Source of the DNA: Onchidella celtica
Taxonomy: Eukaryota > Mollusca > Gastropoda > Systellommatophora > Onchidiidae
DNA length: 64,000 nt
Assembly (NCBI GenBank): GCA_963931925.1
Contig: OZ007569.1
Location: 63,053,546-63,117,545 of the forward strand
Direction of reading: 5' to 3'
The position numbers and the translations under genes were made by a program. The notes under the pieces are model-generated. The model worked only from the letters and a program-made list of their open reading frames with translations. It made no database searches and was not told the origin of the DNA. Positions 9,806 through 19,050 of the stretch are shown here, in pieces; position 1 is the stretch's first letter; each line of letters begins with the position of its first letter.

Positions 9806-11639
9806 TTTAAGAGAAAGACTATCTTCAGCGCGCACTATAGCAGAAGAAGCTTCTGGTATCGCTTCGAAAAGAGCAAAAGACTATAAAGATAGAGGTTCCA
9901 AACTGAGAATTTTTAAGCCAGGAGACAAGGTTCTGTTGTTGTTACCTACGGACCATAATAAGTTATTGATGACATGGAAAGGCCCTTATGTTATTGAGCG
10001 AGTTGTTTCAAAGGTAGATTACGCTATCCACATTGATGGAACGAGTAAGGTTTTCCATGTTAATATGCTACAGAGATTTTATGAGAGACCACAGTATCTG
10101 TGTGCACAGACAAGACCAGAGGAGACTGTCTTCTCTATCGCTTGTGCGGGGGTCGTAGACCAGTTGGACTGTGACGTAAGCGACACCGAGGCGCAGGAAG
10201 AGTTACAAATTCAATTGCCGGAGTTAACTGCGACACAAGGTTACAGGGACGTAAAAATTAACCCTGACCTTACGAGTTCAAGGAGTAGGGAACTTGAGAC
10301 CCTGTTAGCGTCATTCCCGGATGTTGTTACGGATTTGCCGGGTCGCACTACGGTGATCCAGCACCAAATAAAGTTGACTTCGGATAAGCCAGTATTTCTT
10401 AGACCGTATCCGTTGCCTTTTTCTTCGAGAGATAGAGTCATAAAGGAAGTTGAGTCAATGTTGAAGTTAGATGTGATAGAACCATCAACATCGCCGTATT
10501 CATCACCCATCGTCCTCGTGAAAAAACTTGATGGATCGGTGCGGTTCTGTATTGATTTTCGAAGACTGAACACTATTACGGTAGGCGATAGGGAGCCTAT
10601 TCCGTTTCAGGAGGAATTAATAGCTTCATTGGCCGGGTCCACGTGGTTTTCCAAGATAGATTTGACGAAAGGGTATTGGGAAATCCCGCTTACTGAGGAG
10701 TCTAAACAATACACGGCGTTTCAAACGCCCATTGGATTATTCCAATTTAAGGTCATGCCATTTGGGTTGGTAAACGCGCCAGCGACGTTTGCACGATTAA
10801 TGAGATTAGTGTTGAAGGACATACCTAATGTCGTGTCATTCTTTGACGATATAGCATGCCATACGTCGACATGGTCTGATCATATTCAGACACTAACAGT
10901 AATTTTTCAAGGATTACGTCATTTTGGGTTAACTGCTAAACCCGCAAAGATGGATTTGGCATGTCCAGAGATAGTATTCTTAGGACATATTGTGGGTAGA
11001 GGTGTTCAGAGACCTGAAGAAACAAAAATTGACAAGTTAGTAGGGTTGCAAATCCCTAAAACAAAGAAACAAGTCAGAAGCTTAGTGGGAATTTTAAATT
11101 ATTACAGAAAGTTCATTCCAAATTTTTCCTCCTTGTCATCTTCTCTTACTGACCTTACTAAGAAGGGACAACCCGATAAGGTCCAGTGGACGTCTGAATG
11201 TCAGACATCATTTGATAATTTGGTGACAGCATTATCATCGTCACCCATTCTGATATTACCCGATTTTCGATCAAATTTTATCCTCAGAACGGATGCGTCG
11301 GACTCTGGTGTCGGCGCTTGTCTTCTACAGGAGAAGAACGAATGTCTCCATCCTGTATGTTATGTCAGTAGGAAGTTATTGCAGAGAGAAAGAAAGTATT
11401 CTGTGATAGAGCGTGAGTGTCTTGCCATTGTCTGGTCCGTCCAGAAACTAGGACGTTATCTCATGGGACGAGAATTTTGTATCCAGACAGACCACAAGCC
11501 ACTGACATTCTTGTCGAAGAATCGTTCGTCCAGCCCACGCTTGTCTAGATGGGCATTGGCTTTACAGCCGTACACCTTCGTTATTCAACCAATTCCAGGA
11601 ACCAGCAATCATATCGCCGACTACCTTAGTCGAGCCTAG
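9792..11639 (+). CDS. pol: Integrase C-terminal domain, reverse transcriptase and RNase H of LTR element 1
   Basis: This frame is open from 9675, but homology starts at the deletion junction near 9792-9798. Order: residual integrase C-terminal part with the GPY-type module (WKGPYVIERV, about 9975-10010) and the chromatin-proximal FHVNMLQRF. A linker follows, then RT (KLDGSVRFCIDFRRLN, FSKIDLTKGYW, FGLVNAPATF and the catalytic FFDD near 10840-10852), then RNase H (TDAS, IERECLAI, TDHKPL) ending at TAG 11637. RT and RNase H look intact. No start codon serves this frame after the junction. It would need a frameshift from the upstream polyprotein, so this copy probably makes no normal Pol. The catalytic Tyr of the usual YxDD motif is Phe. 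Confidence 0.88.
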   Translation, partial: QYLVDLRERLSSARTIAEEASGIASKRAKDYKDRGSKLRIFKPGDKVLLLLPTDHNKLLMTWKGPYVIERVVSKVDYAIHIDGTSKVFHVNMLQRFYERPQYLCAQTRPEETVFSIACAGVVDQLDCDVSDTEAQEELQIQLPELTATQGYRDVKINPDLTSSRSRELETLLASFPDVVTDLPGRTTVIQHQIKLTSDKPVFLRPYPLPFSSRDRVIKEVESMLKLDVIEPSTSPYSSPIVLVKKLDGSVRFCIDFRRLNTITVGDREPIPFQEELIASLAGSTWFSKIDLTKGYWEIPLTEESKQYTAFQTPIGLFQFKVMPFGLVNAPATFARLMRLVLKDIPNVVSFFDDIACHTSTWSDHIQTLTVIFQGLRHFGLTAKPAKMDLACPEIVFLGHIVGRGVQRPEETKIDKLVGLQIPKTKKQVRSLVGILNYYRKFIPNFSSLSSSLTDLTKKGQPDKVQWTSECQTSFDNLVTALSSSPILILPDFRSNFILRTDASDSGVGACLLQEKNECLHPVCYVSRKLLQRERKYSVIERECLAIVWSVQKLGRYLMGREFCIQTDHKPLTFLSKNRSSSPRLSRWALALQPYTFVIQPIPGTSNHIADYLSRA

Positions 11640-11999
11640 GGGAAGATTTCAGGAGCTTATACATCGGAGGACAGGAACATTGACAGGATCTGTGTGAATG
11701 AGTCGACTTTAAAATATTGACATTATAAAATATATGATATGAAGAATGGTTGATAGGTTGAATGGTTTTTGATTCTGTATTAGATATTGTGTTTAGTTAG
11801 CTATTCATGAGGTGACACATATATGCATATTTCAGACCATATTGATCCCCATATTTTCCCCTGATTTCGGTATTTTATATACTAGGGGAACTGCTAGGTC
11901 AGTTTTTTTTAGTGTAGGTATTGCTCACGCTCACTCGTTGACAGTCATCTTGATGCGATTTGAAATTAATTGCATTAATTTTTTTGGGGTGGGGGATGA
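11640..11999 (+). other. 3' untranslated region and polypurine tract of LTR element 1
   Basis: About 345 bases without a coding frame (no env), ending in a polypurine tract GGGGTGGGGGATGA (11986-11999) directly against the 3' LTR. The same tract precedes the 3' LTR of element 2. It would prime plus-strand DNA synthesis. Confidence 0.8.
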
Positions 12000-13192
12000 T
12001 GTCACGAGTGGAGTGAGTGCAATTAAGGGGATTGCTACAGAGCGGGTGTAGAGTAAGAAAGGCTCACAGTAGACAGCAAGTTAAGCGTGCTGTTGTGAGT
12101 AGTGGGGGGGGGGGGGTCTGAAGGAGGCGAAAGCGCTGTATAACTATCACTGCAAGTTAGAAGGTCCTAGGGAGCGGATCTGTGAATAATAGCCCATCGG
12201 GCAGACATAAAGGGAGCAGTCGAGAAGACTAGTGAGAGTCTTTCCAGTTATGACTGGTATGTAGAATGTTGATTGATTATTATGATTGATGTATTATATT
12301 ATATGCGTCTATTACCATGATGTGAATAAGTATATGTGAGGAATGTGGAAGTCCTTGATATTGGATATAGCAATGTGCGCCATGAGCGATAGATGAAAGT
12401 GAGTTCATGGATTTGTAGCGCGAGTGAGTAGTGTGTACTCCGATGGAGGTGTGTTACCGTAAGATGTGTGGTGAGTGAAAGGTGAACTAGTGTGTGTACG
12501 CTTCATGGATTGTAAGGAGAGGTGGAGTGAATAGAAATGGTAGGGTATTATACCAATGTAATGTTATTCTTGTAGGTGTCGGGGACGGGCCGCAGAGCCA
12601 CCTCGATGAGCACAGGGGATAGGCCAGCATAGGGCCGGAGGCCACACATAGGCCAGAAGTGAGGCTGTCAGTGTAGGACAGTGGAGGCACATAAAGTCGT
12701 GGCAGTCGGGCCACGGACAGGGACGTAGATATGAGAGTGAATGAGATACTATATTGTTGCCATGTTGATAGGCTAGTGAACTGATATTATGTTGTTGCCA
12801 TGTTGATGGCTATGGAAATAATAATGTGTTATTGCCCTGCTGAGGTGCTAGGGGAGTGCTAAGGTGTATGACAATAGGAAGGTGATATTGAGAGACTGCG
12901 GTGCCAGTGAATCATTAATGTACTATTAAGACCCTGAGGGGAGAGGCTGAGGCCGAAGTGCCTTTAGGAGTAACTACCGGATTGTGGATCCGAGGGAGAG
13001 TGTGTGTGAGAATAAGGCCGTTGTACGGCAGTGCATTTCAATAATATAATGTATGTAATTGCGCTATTATATGTATAATTATGTTTAATAAATGTGTGAG
13101 TCTGATGGGTTGTTCTGTTAAGTGTTAACTTGTTTGTTCGTGATTGTTGTCCTGTCATACTTATTACATCTCCCAGTCTGGGATTTGTGACA
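12000..13192 (+). repeat. 3' LTR of element 1
   Basis: A 1,193-base copy of the 5' LTR. By eye the only difference found is a 13-base rather than an 11-base G run. It ends TGTGACA and is followed by the right TSD TACAT (13193-13197). Its AATAAA at 13087-13092 lies in the sense direction of the host gene. Confidence 0.95.
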
Positions 13193-13197
13193 TACAT

Positions 13198-13538
13198 TAT
13201 CACGTCGTATTCGCAATCATGAATTGATAACTGATAATTATAACTGAATTTCTGGGGAAAGTAAAGAGTTTCGGGAAAAAATGAGCTCGACACGTACAGG
13301 CTTAATAAATTTTACATACATGTGCCAAGTTTCATTTCTCTACGTTGCGTAGCAAAAAAGCCTTTGCGGTCGCCAAGTTGGGCCCAAGCTCCATTATTAT
13401 ATGATTTCGAGTCATGGTTCGCCATTTTAAATTTTCCTTATCACTTTCAGCGATATGTTCACTATCAAACACTAACCCGTGAGCAAATCATGCTATTGTA
13501 CGGGATGCGCAGGGTGTCAACTCACAAAGGTAGAGTAG
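13198..13538. other. Intron sequence, no feature recognised
   Basis: About 340 bases between LTR element 1 and the Harbinger element. I see no coding signal, splice pair or repeat. Confidence 0.5.
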
Positions 13539-13541
13539 TAA

Positions 13542-14498
13542 AGGCCGCCATACACTTTTGAGATCGGACTATATTATATTTGTGGAGAATACTGACTTAA
13601 GATCCGGTCTTAAGACCTGGCACATAGAGATCGGGCTGAGACGGACGTGCCCACACCCTATTGAGATCAGGACTTAAGATCGCAGTCAGTTGCCGAAATG
13701 CCTTCGAAGCGTGAAGTTGTGCTTGCTGCCATTGCTGTTTGTCTTGTGGTGAAAAAGAAAAAAAAAGCATCGAAGAAGGAGAGAATGGGCAAAGCAGTGG
13801 CTCCTAGACAGAAAAAAAATACTCACACGAATCTGTCAGAAGAGTTAAGGCTGCAGCCAGCGGATTTTTACAATTATCTGCGTATGGACGCCGATATTTA
13901 TCATCAACTGCTTCAAATTGTGAGTCTACTACTTATTGTGAAGCAAGATACCTTTTATGAGACAGGCAATAACACCACACGAACGACTGACGACGATGTT
14001 GCGATACCTCGCCACAGGAAGAAGTTATGAAGACCTTTAGTTCTCTACATGCATTAGCCCACGGGCTCTGGGTAGAATAATCCCGGAAATATCCAGAGCA
14101 AAACAAGGGAGTGGCCCTGCGAGGACACAGCACAAAGCACTGGGTGTGGGCACCAAAAAACAACACAATGGGGGGGGGGGGGGGAGACTGAGAGAGAGAG
14201 GTTTTGGGTAAACATAAAGTATTTGGTATCATTTCGCAGTAAAATTCGACGACAAACACGATTCTGAAGTCAAAATTCCAATATTTTGAGTCTGACACCC
14301 ACGATTTTGAGCCCCCACTGGACTGATCTGCGGACTGAATCGAAAATATCCAGCACTGCTTGATATCCGTCAGTCCGCGACCAGTCCATCCGTGTGAGAT
14401 AAATCTCAATGAGATTTCGCCATACACGTTGAGATCTATCCTAATATCGGGACTCAAGCCCGGATCTTAAGTCCGATCTGAAAAGTGTATGGCGGCCT
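13542..14498 (+). mobile_element. Decayed PIF/Harbinger-type DNA transposon
   Basis: The ends are inverted repeats: AGGCCGCCATACACTTTT at the left and its complement (…AAAAGTGTATGGCGGCCT) at the right. The repeat continues imperfectly inward (GAGATCGGAC and GATCTTAAG motifs). The 3-bp TSD is TAA (13539-13541 and 14499-14501), fitting the TWA preference of PIF/Harbinger. Inside is a broken transposase N-terminus. The element is 957 bases, far shorter than an autonomous copy (usually 3-6 kb). A 14-base G run lies at about 14171-14184. Confidence 0.85.
13698..14110 (+). pseudogene. Harbinger transposase remnant (frameshifted, catalytic part lost)
   Basis: The ATG at 13698 opens a Lys-rich frame leading into LRLQPADFYNYLRMDADIYH, which resembles the N-terminal region of Harbinger DDE transposases. 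A one-base frameshift near 13957-13962 moves the rest of the homology into another frame. There it shows the conserved RYLATGRSYEDL block, an in-frame TAG at 14038-14040, and then ISPRALGRIIPEISRA up to about 14105. The DDE catalytic region is missing because sequence beyond this point runs into the right end of the element. It cannot make an active transposase. Confidence 0.75.
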
Positions 14499-14501
14499 TA
14501 A

Positions 14502-14955
14502 GACTTAATTAAAAACAAACAAACAAACAAAATGAAATAAACAAATAAGAACAGGCAAGATGAAGCAGGTCCGTAATAACCACCCAGAACTGAAACTAAT
14601 ATTCAAACCGATTTATCCCGGGCAGGGCCGGGGACCTCAGCTAGTGGTTCTATAAATGGTATATTTGTTTGGACGTTGATTTTTAAAGAATTTTTGTTGT
14701 TGTTGGATTTTGGGTGGTGGAGAAGGAGTCCGTGTGTTGTTCTGAATTTTTTTATAGCTCAAGGACTGGTGCGTAATTTTCAATCAACCTCAGGTTCCGG
14801 CCAAAATAATTGCGTGGCAGGCCGGATTCGGTCAGCTGGCCATTAGTTGCCCGTACTGAAATATGTTTACACTGTAGCCCTACAATTGTGAGAGGTTCGG
14901 GTTTGAATCTCCATAGCGTGCCGCGATAACGTGTACATTATGGTTATTTCCACAG
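14502..14955. other. Intron sequence before the second TMEM151 exon
   Basis: No coding signal. It starts with an (AAAC)n-like patch (14512-14535). A weak tRNA-like stretch lies at about 14826-14917, with a B-box-like GGGTTTGAATCTCC near 14902-14915. I do not call it a SINE. Confidence 0.4.
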
Positions 14956-15117
14956 ACCATGTTGTCCTACGTGGATGTGTCTTTCAGTAGCTCCGAGAGG
15001 ACGGGCCCCTGTAAAGAAGGTTATATCTACATTCCTGTTGCATTTGTGGTCATGCTGTACTTGGTGTACCTGGTAGAGTGCTGGCATTCCCATACCAGGC
15101 TGGAGCTACGGTACAAG
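14956..15117 (+). CDS. TMEM151: TMEM151-family protein, second visible coding exon
   Basis: This exon is 162 bases (54 codons), phase 0 at both ends, with acceptor TTTCCACAG ending at 14955 and donor GTAAGA at 15118. It encodes an extracellular-type loop (SERTGPCKEGYIYIP) running into the second membrane helix (VAFVVMLYLVYLVECW), then HSHTRLELRYK. The CxxGYxYIPxAF...YLVECWH string is characteristic of TMEM151 proteins. The flanking introns hold LTR element 1 and the Harbinger copy on the left and LTR element 2 on the right. All three insertions appear to leave the splice sites intact. Confidence 0.9.
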
Positions 15118-15170
15118 GTAAGAAAGAGGCAAGGCGGGCAGATGCAGGGAGACCTGCCACTTGCCGACGT

Positions 15171-15497
15171 AGATACAGACAGGTACGTCAGTGCATTGAT
15201 AGATACACTCAGACATAGGGCACTGACGGATACAAACATCTGACGATACGGACCGACTTGCGAGGTTTTTGACAGATAGGACAAACATGTCAACGCATTG
15301 ACTGGATGTAAACAAACATATTAGCACAGAGACAGATACAGGCATACATCAGCAGATGGACAGCTACAGACGAACAAGCCAGCGCATTGACATATATAGA
15401 CAGACATAATAGCATTTGGACAAATACGGACAGACATATCAAAATATGGAATCTACAGATATATCAGCACTTGGACAGATACAGACAGACATCAGAA
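15171..15497 (+). repeat. Degenerate minisatellite, left half (about 30-bp unit)
   Basis: Imperfect tandem units of about 30 bases with the theme TCAGCA-TTGGACAGATACAGACAGAC. The array starts shortly after the exon at 14956-15117. It is cut by LTR element 2 and resumes at 22668. The five bases CAGAA at its edge are the left TSD of that element. Confidence 0.75.
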
Positions 15498-16677
15498 TGT
15501 CACGAGTGGAGTGAGTGCAATTAAGGGGATTGCTACAGAGCGGGTGTAGAGTAAGAAGGACTCACAGTAGACAAGTAAGTTAAGCGTGCTGTTGTGAGTA
15601 GTGGGGGGGTCTGAATGAGGCGAAAGCGCTGTGTTACTATCACTGCAAGTTAGAAGGTCCTACGGAACGGACCTGTGAATAAGAGCCCATCGGGCGGACA
15701 TAAGGGGAGCAGTCGAGTAGACTAGTGAGAGAGTCTTTCCAGTGATGACTGGTATGTAGAACGTTGATTGATTATTATGATTGATGTATTATATTATATT
15801 CGTCTATTACCATGATGTAAATAAGTATATGTGAGGAATGTGGAAGTCCTTGATATTGGATATAGCAATGTGCGCCAGGAGCGATAGATGAAAGTGAGTT
15901 CATGGATTTGTAGCGCGAGTGAGTAGTGTGTACTCCGATGGAAGTGTGTTACCGTAAGATGTGTGGTGAGTGAAAGGTGAACTAGTGTGTGTACGCTTCA
16001 TGGGTTGTAAGGAGAGGTGGAGTGAATAGAAATGGTAGGATATTATACCAATGTAATGTTATTCTTGTAGGTGTCGAGGACGGGCCGCAGAGCCACCTCG
16101 ATGAGCACAGGGGATAGGCCAGCATAGGGCCGGAGGCCACACATAGGCCAGAAGTGAGGCTGTCAGTGCAGGACAGTAGAGGCACATAAAGTCGTGGCAG
16201 TCAGGCCACGGACAGGGACGTAGATATGAGCGTGAATGTGATAACGCACTATTGCCATGTTGAGGGGAGAATGTACTATTGAAATGATAGTGTCTATTGA
16301 AATGATAATGTGTTATTGCCCTGCTGAGGTGCTAGGGGAATTCTAAGGTGTATGACAATAGGAAGGTGACATTGAGAGACTGCGGTGCCAGTGAATTACT
16401 AATGTGCTATTAAGGCCCTGAGGGGAGAGGCTGAGGCCGAATTGCCTTTAGGAGTAACTACCGGATTGTGGATCCGAGGGAGAGTGTGTGTGAGAATAAG
16501 GCCGTTGTACGGCCGTTGATTTCAATAATATAATGTATGTAATTGCGCTATTATCTGTATAATTATGTTTAATAAATGTGTGAGTCTGATGGAGTGTTCT
16601 GTTAAGTGTTAACTTGTTTGTTCGTGATTGTTGTCCTGTCATAACTTATTACATCTCCCAGTCTGGGATTTGTGACA
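15498..16677 (+). repeat. 5' LTR of element 2
   Basis: 1,180 bases, from TGTCACGAGT to GTGACA. It differs from its 3' partner by GTCGAGTAG against GTCGAGAAG, by GAATTGCC against GAAGTGCC, and by one G in a 7/8-base run. It carries the same AATAAA signal near its 3' end. Confidence 0.95.
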
Positions 16678-16678
16678 C

Positions 16679-16691
16679 TGGGGGCTCGTCC
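16679..16691 (+). promoter_or_regulatory. Primer binding site (tRNA-Pro type), single copy
   Basis: TGGGGGCTCGTCC one base after the LTR end, matching the tRNA-Pro primer complement. It is followed by TGTTTACCTGTGG, which in element 1 follows the second PBS copy. This shows that the duplication is specific to element 1. Confidence 0.85.
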
Positions 16692-17628
16692 TGTTTACCT
16701 GTGGTCATTTTGACATTGTGTATTCGTTATATCTAGTTGTTTTTCTGTCGTGCTAGGAATTCGTGCTGTTGTCCTTGTTCGTGGGATGAATGGAAATTTC
16801 ATGATGATATGATTTATGTATGTTTATGAATAATAATATGTATTGATGCATGTATTTTGATGAATATGTATTAATGTGTACTTAAATTTCTGCAGAGTGT
16901 GTGTGCCAGCCTGAGGAGTCAAGCGGCCAGAGCTCCGATTAAGGGGAGGAGTTAAACTCAAAAATTGAAAGTTAAGTGAAAATTTTGTACCCTGGATTGA
17001 GGGCTGCCTTTTCATCTGTCTGTTCCGCTGTTTTTCTGTTTTCGTTGTAATTGATTATACGGGCGGTGGCGCGGGTTTGCTGTGGTGAGCGTAGTTTGTC
17101 CTCTTCGGGAGGTGGGCTAATCTAGGAACCGCGTTCATCACAGTGAACAGTTCTGTAGGGACCTGTATTTTTGTTTAGATTGTGCCGTTCCATCTTCCTC
17201 GTTGTTTTAGGAAGACGTCTCTCTTGTCCCTCTCTTACCTTTCTGTAGATACGTTCTTTTTTTTCAGACTCTGTTCTTGTTCGTAGCTTGTAGTGTAATC
17301 GGCGTAGTAGGTTGCATTTTTTTTTTCCATTATAGTTTTTTTTTGTAGAAGCTTTGTCCTAGTCTGGTTCGTTGTCCTTGACGTACTTGTGGTCCTTCTA
17401 CTGTATTTCTTCATTCTTGTCGTTTCTATTTTCTTTTATAATTAATAGTGCTATACATTTTATAGATATAGAATTAGTTGTGCTGTAAAGGTAAATTTCT
17501 GAATTGTATTTGAGACAACTGGGTATTGTTATATCTGGTGTGATCTCAGGTCTCTGGTCGTATCGTTAGTGATCATACCGACAGGTTGGTCGTTCGCATA
17601 ATAGATACCATAACCATAAATCTGTGAA
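16692..17628 (+). other. Untranslated leader of LTR element 2
   Basis: About 940 bases, clearly homologous to the leader of element 1 with scattered substitutions and small indels (for example near 16895-16960 and 17440-17500). No long open frame. Confidence 0.7.
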
Positions 17629-19050
17629 ATGGCGGAACTCCAACAACTAATGAAGTTGGGTAAGGAACTTGGCCTGGAGGGAGAGGAGCTACGCGGCTGG
17701 ATTAAAGAACAGCAGGCGGATTTGCGCGATGAGCGTGCTAAGGATAGAGAGCGAGAAAAAGAGGCTCAAGACCGACAGAGAGAAGAGGAAAGAGAGGCTA
17801 AGGATAAGCAACAGGAAAGAGAGGCTAAGGATAAGGAAGAGGAAAGAGAGTTTAAGTTAAAGGAGTTGCAACAGGAGAGGGAGTTTAAGTTAAAGGAGAT
17901 AGAAGCTCAAGAACGGGAGCAGGAGATAAAGTTAAAGGAGATAGAGGCGCAAGTAAAGATTGCGGAGTTAGAACTCAAGAAGAATACGCCAGCGGAAACG
18001 GCTGAGCGGCAGGTACACAATAAAGGTGGCGTTAGGATTAAGCTCCCTACGTTCGACGACCGGAAGGACGACATAGACGCCTTCCTTTACAGGTTCGAAC
18101 TGAACGCACAATTGCAATGGGGGGAAAATAAGGAATTATGGGCCACGTACCTGGCGTCTCTATTGCAGGGGCGAGCGTTAACCTACTTTAAAGAGCTACA
18201 GCGCGAAGACGTGCAAGATTACGATAAGCTGAAGGCGTTGCTGCTTCGCCGATTTGCGCGTACCGAGGAATATTTCCGGGAGCAGTTTAGGCGGGCACGT
18301 GCAGATACCAGGGAGGACTTTGCTGCCTTCGTCGCGAGACTAACGGAGTATTTCGCGAACTGGGTAGACTTGGCGCATGTGGGCGCGGATTTTGCTAAAC
18401 TGAAAGACTTAATGATCCGTGACCAGCTGTACGCGTCGTGCCACAAAGATCTGGTGGCTTTCCTGAAAGAGAACGAACCCGCGACGGTGCTGGAGGCGTC
18501 TAAGTTGGCGGAAGCATACCGTACGGCACATCCGTCCAAACCAGTCGCCAGGGCGTACGTCCAAGATGCTGGGTACGTCGCCGTTGTCGAAGGGTCGCCG
18601 GCAGGACTTAGGGACAGGTCGCGTCAGCGTGGTGCCTATAGTGGGCAAGCCCAGGGGCAGCGTAGGGGCTATCACCAATCACCTGCATATGGATCCGGTA
18701 AAGTTGACCGAGCAGGAGGGCTAGGTCGCGGTAATGGCCGGGGGCGAGTTGTGACCTTTGCCGATGACCGACGGCATAGGGACTCTAGTTCCGGTCGCGA
18801 TGGGTCACGGGGACCCAGGCCTAGTGCAGCACAGGGAGCGGAGTGTTGGACTTGCGGACGCGTGGGTCACTTTTCACGCGAGTGTAGGGCCGCGAAGTGT
18901 TGGAACTGCGGTAGAGCAGATCACATCAGCGTGAATTGCCCTGCAGGTAGGATAGCGGCGAACGTGGACAGTAACTCCAGTCCATGTTCCCCAAATAAAT
19001 TTCATCATGCCGCTGCGTGTGTTACATCGGACAACGGAGGCGGACAGTAG
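17629..19050 (+). CDS. gag: Gag of LTR element 2 (473 codons, ends at in-frame TAG)
   Basis: The coiled-coil N-terminus is longer and rearranged relative to element 1, with extra EFKLKE-type repeats over about residues 60-120. The Gag core, basic linker and two CCHC knuckles (CWTCGRVGHFSREC, CWNCGRADHISVNC) are the same as in element 1. The frame stops at TAG 19048-19050, exactly between the zinc knuckles and the protease. Element 1 reads TAT at this codon. The frame continues open after the stop to 20319. This could be a single nonsense change or a readthrough-type gag/pro boundary; the sequence alone cannot decide. Confidence 0.88.
   Translation: MAELQQLMKLGKELGLEGEELRGWIKEQQADLRDERAKDREREKEAQDRQREEEREAKDKQQEREAKDKEEEREFKLKELQQEREFKLKEIEAQEREQEIKLKEIEAQVKIAELELKKNTPAETAERQVHNKGGVRIKLPTFDDRKDDIDAFLYRFELNAQLQWGENKELWATYLASLLQGRALTYFKELQREDVQDYDKLKALLLRRFARTEEYFREQFRRARADTREDFAAFVARLTEYFANWVDLAHVGADFAKLKDLMIRDQLYASCHKDLVAFLKENEPATVLEASKLAEAYRTAHPSKPVARAYVQDAGYVAVVEGSPAGLRDRSRQRGAYSGQAQGQRRGYHQSPAYGSGKVDRAGGLGRGNGRGRVVTFADDRRHRDSSSGRDGSRGPRPSAAQGAECWTCGRVGHFSRECRAAKCWNCGRADHISVNCPAGRIAANVDSNSSPCSPNKFHHAAACVTSDNGGGQ

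Larger units (their letters stand above)
5271..13192 (+). mobile_element. LTR retrotransposon 1, gmr1-type Ty3/gypsy, integrase core deleted
   Basis: A complete LTR-to-LTR insertion of 7,922 bases flanked by the 5-bp duplication TACAT (5266-5270 and 13193-13197). The LTRs are 1,191 and 1,193 bases, begin TG and end CA, and appear to differ only in the length of a G run (11 against 13). After a tRNA-Pro-type primer binding site come gag with two zinc knuckles, a DTG protease, the HHCC part of integrase, the GPY-type C-terminal part of integrase, then RT and RNase H. Integrase ahead of RT is the order known for gmr1-type Ty3/gypsy elements and unlike ordinary gypsy. The integrase catalytic core is absent. 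No env-like ORF is present. The element sits in sense orientation in a TMEM151 intron. Confidence 0.93.
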
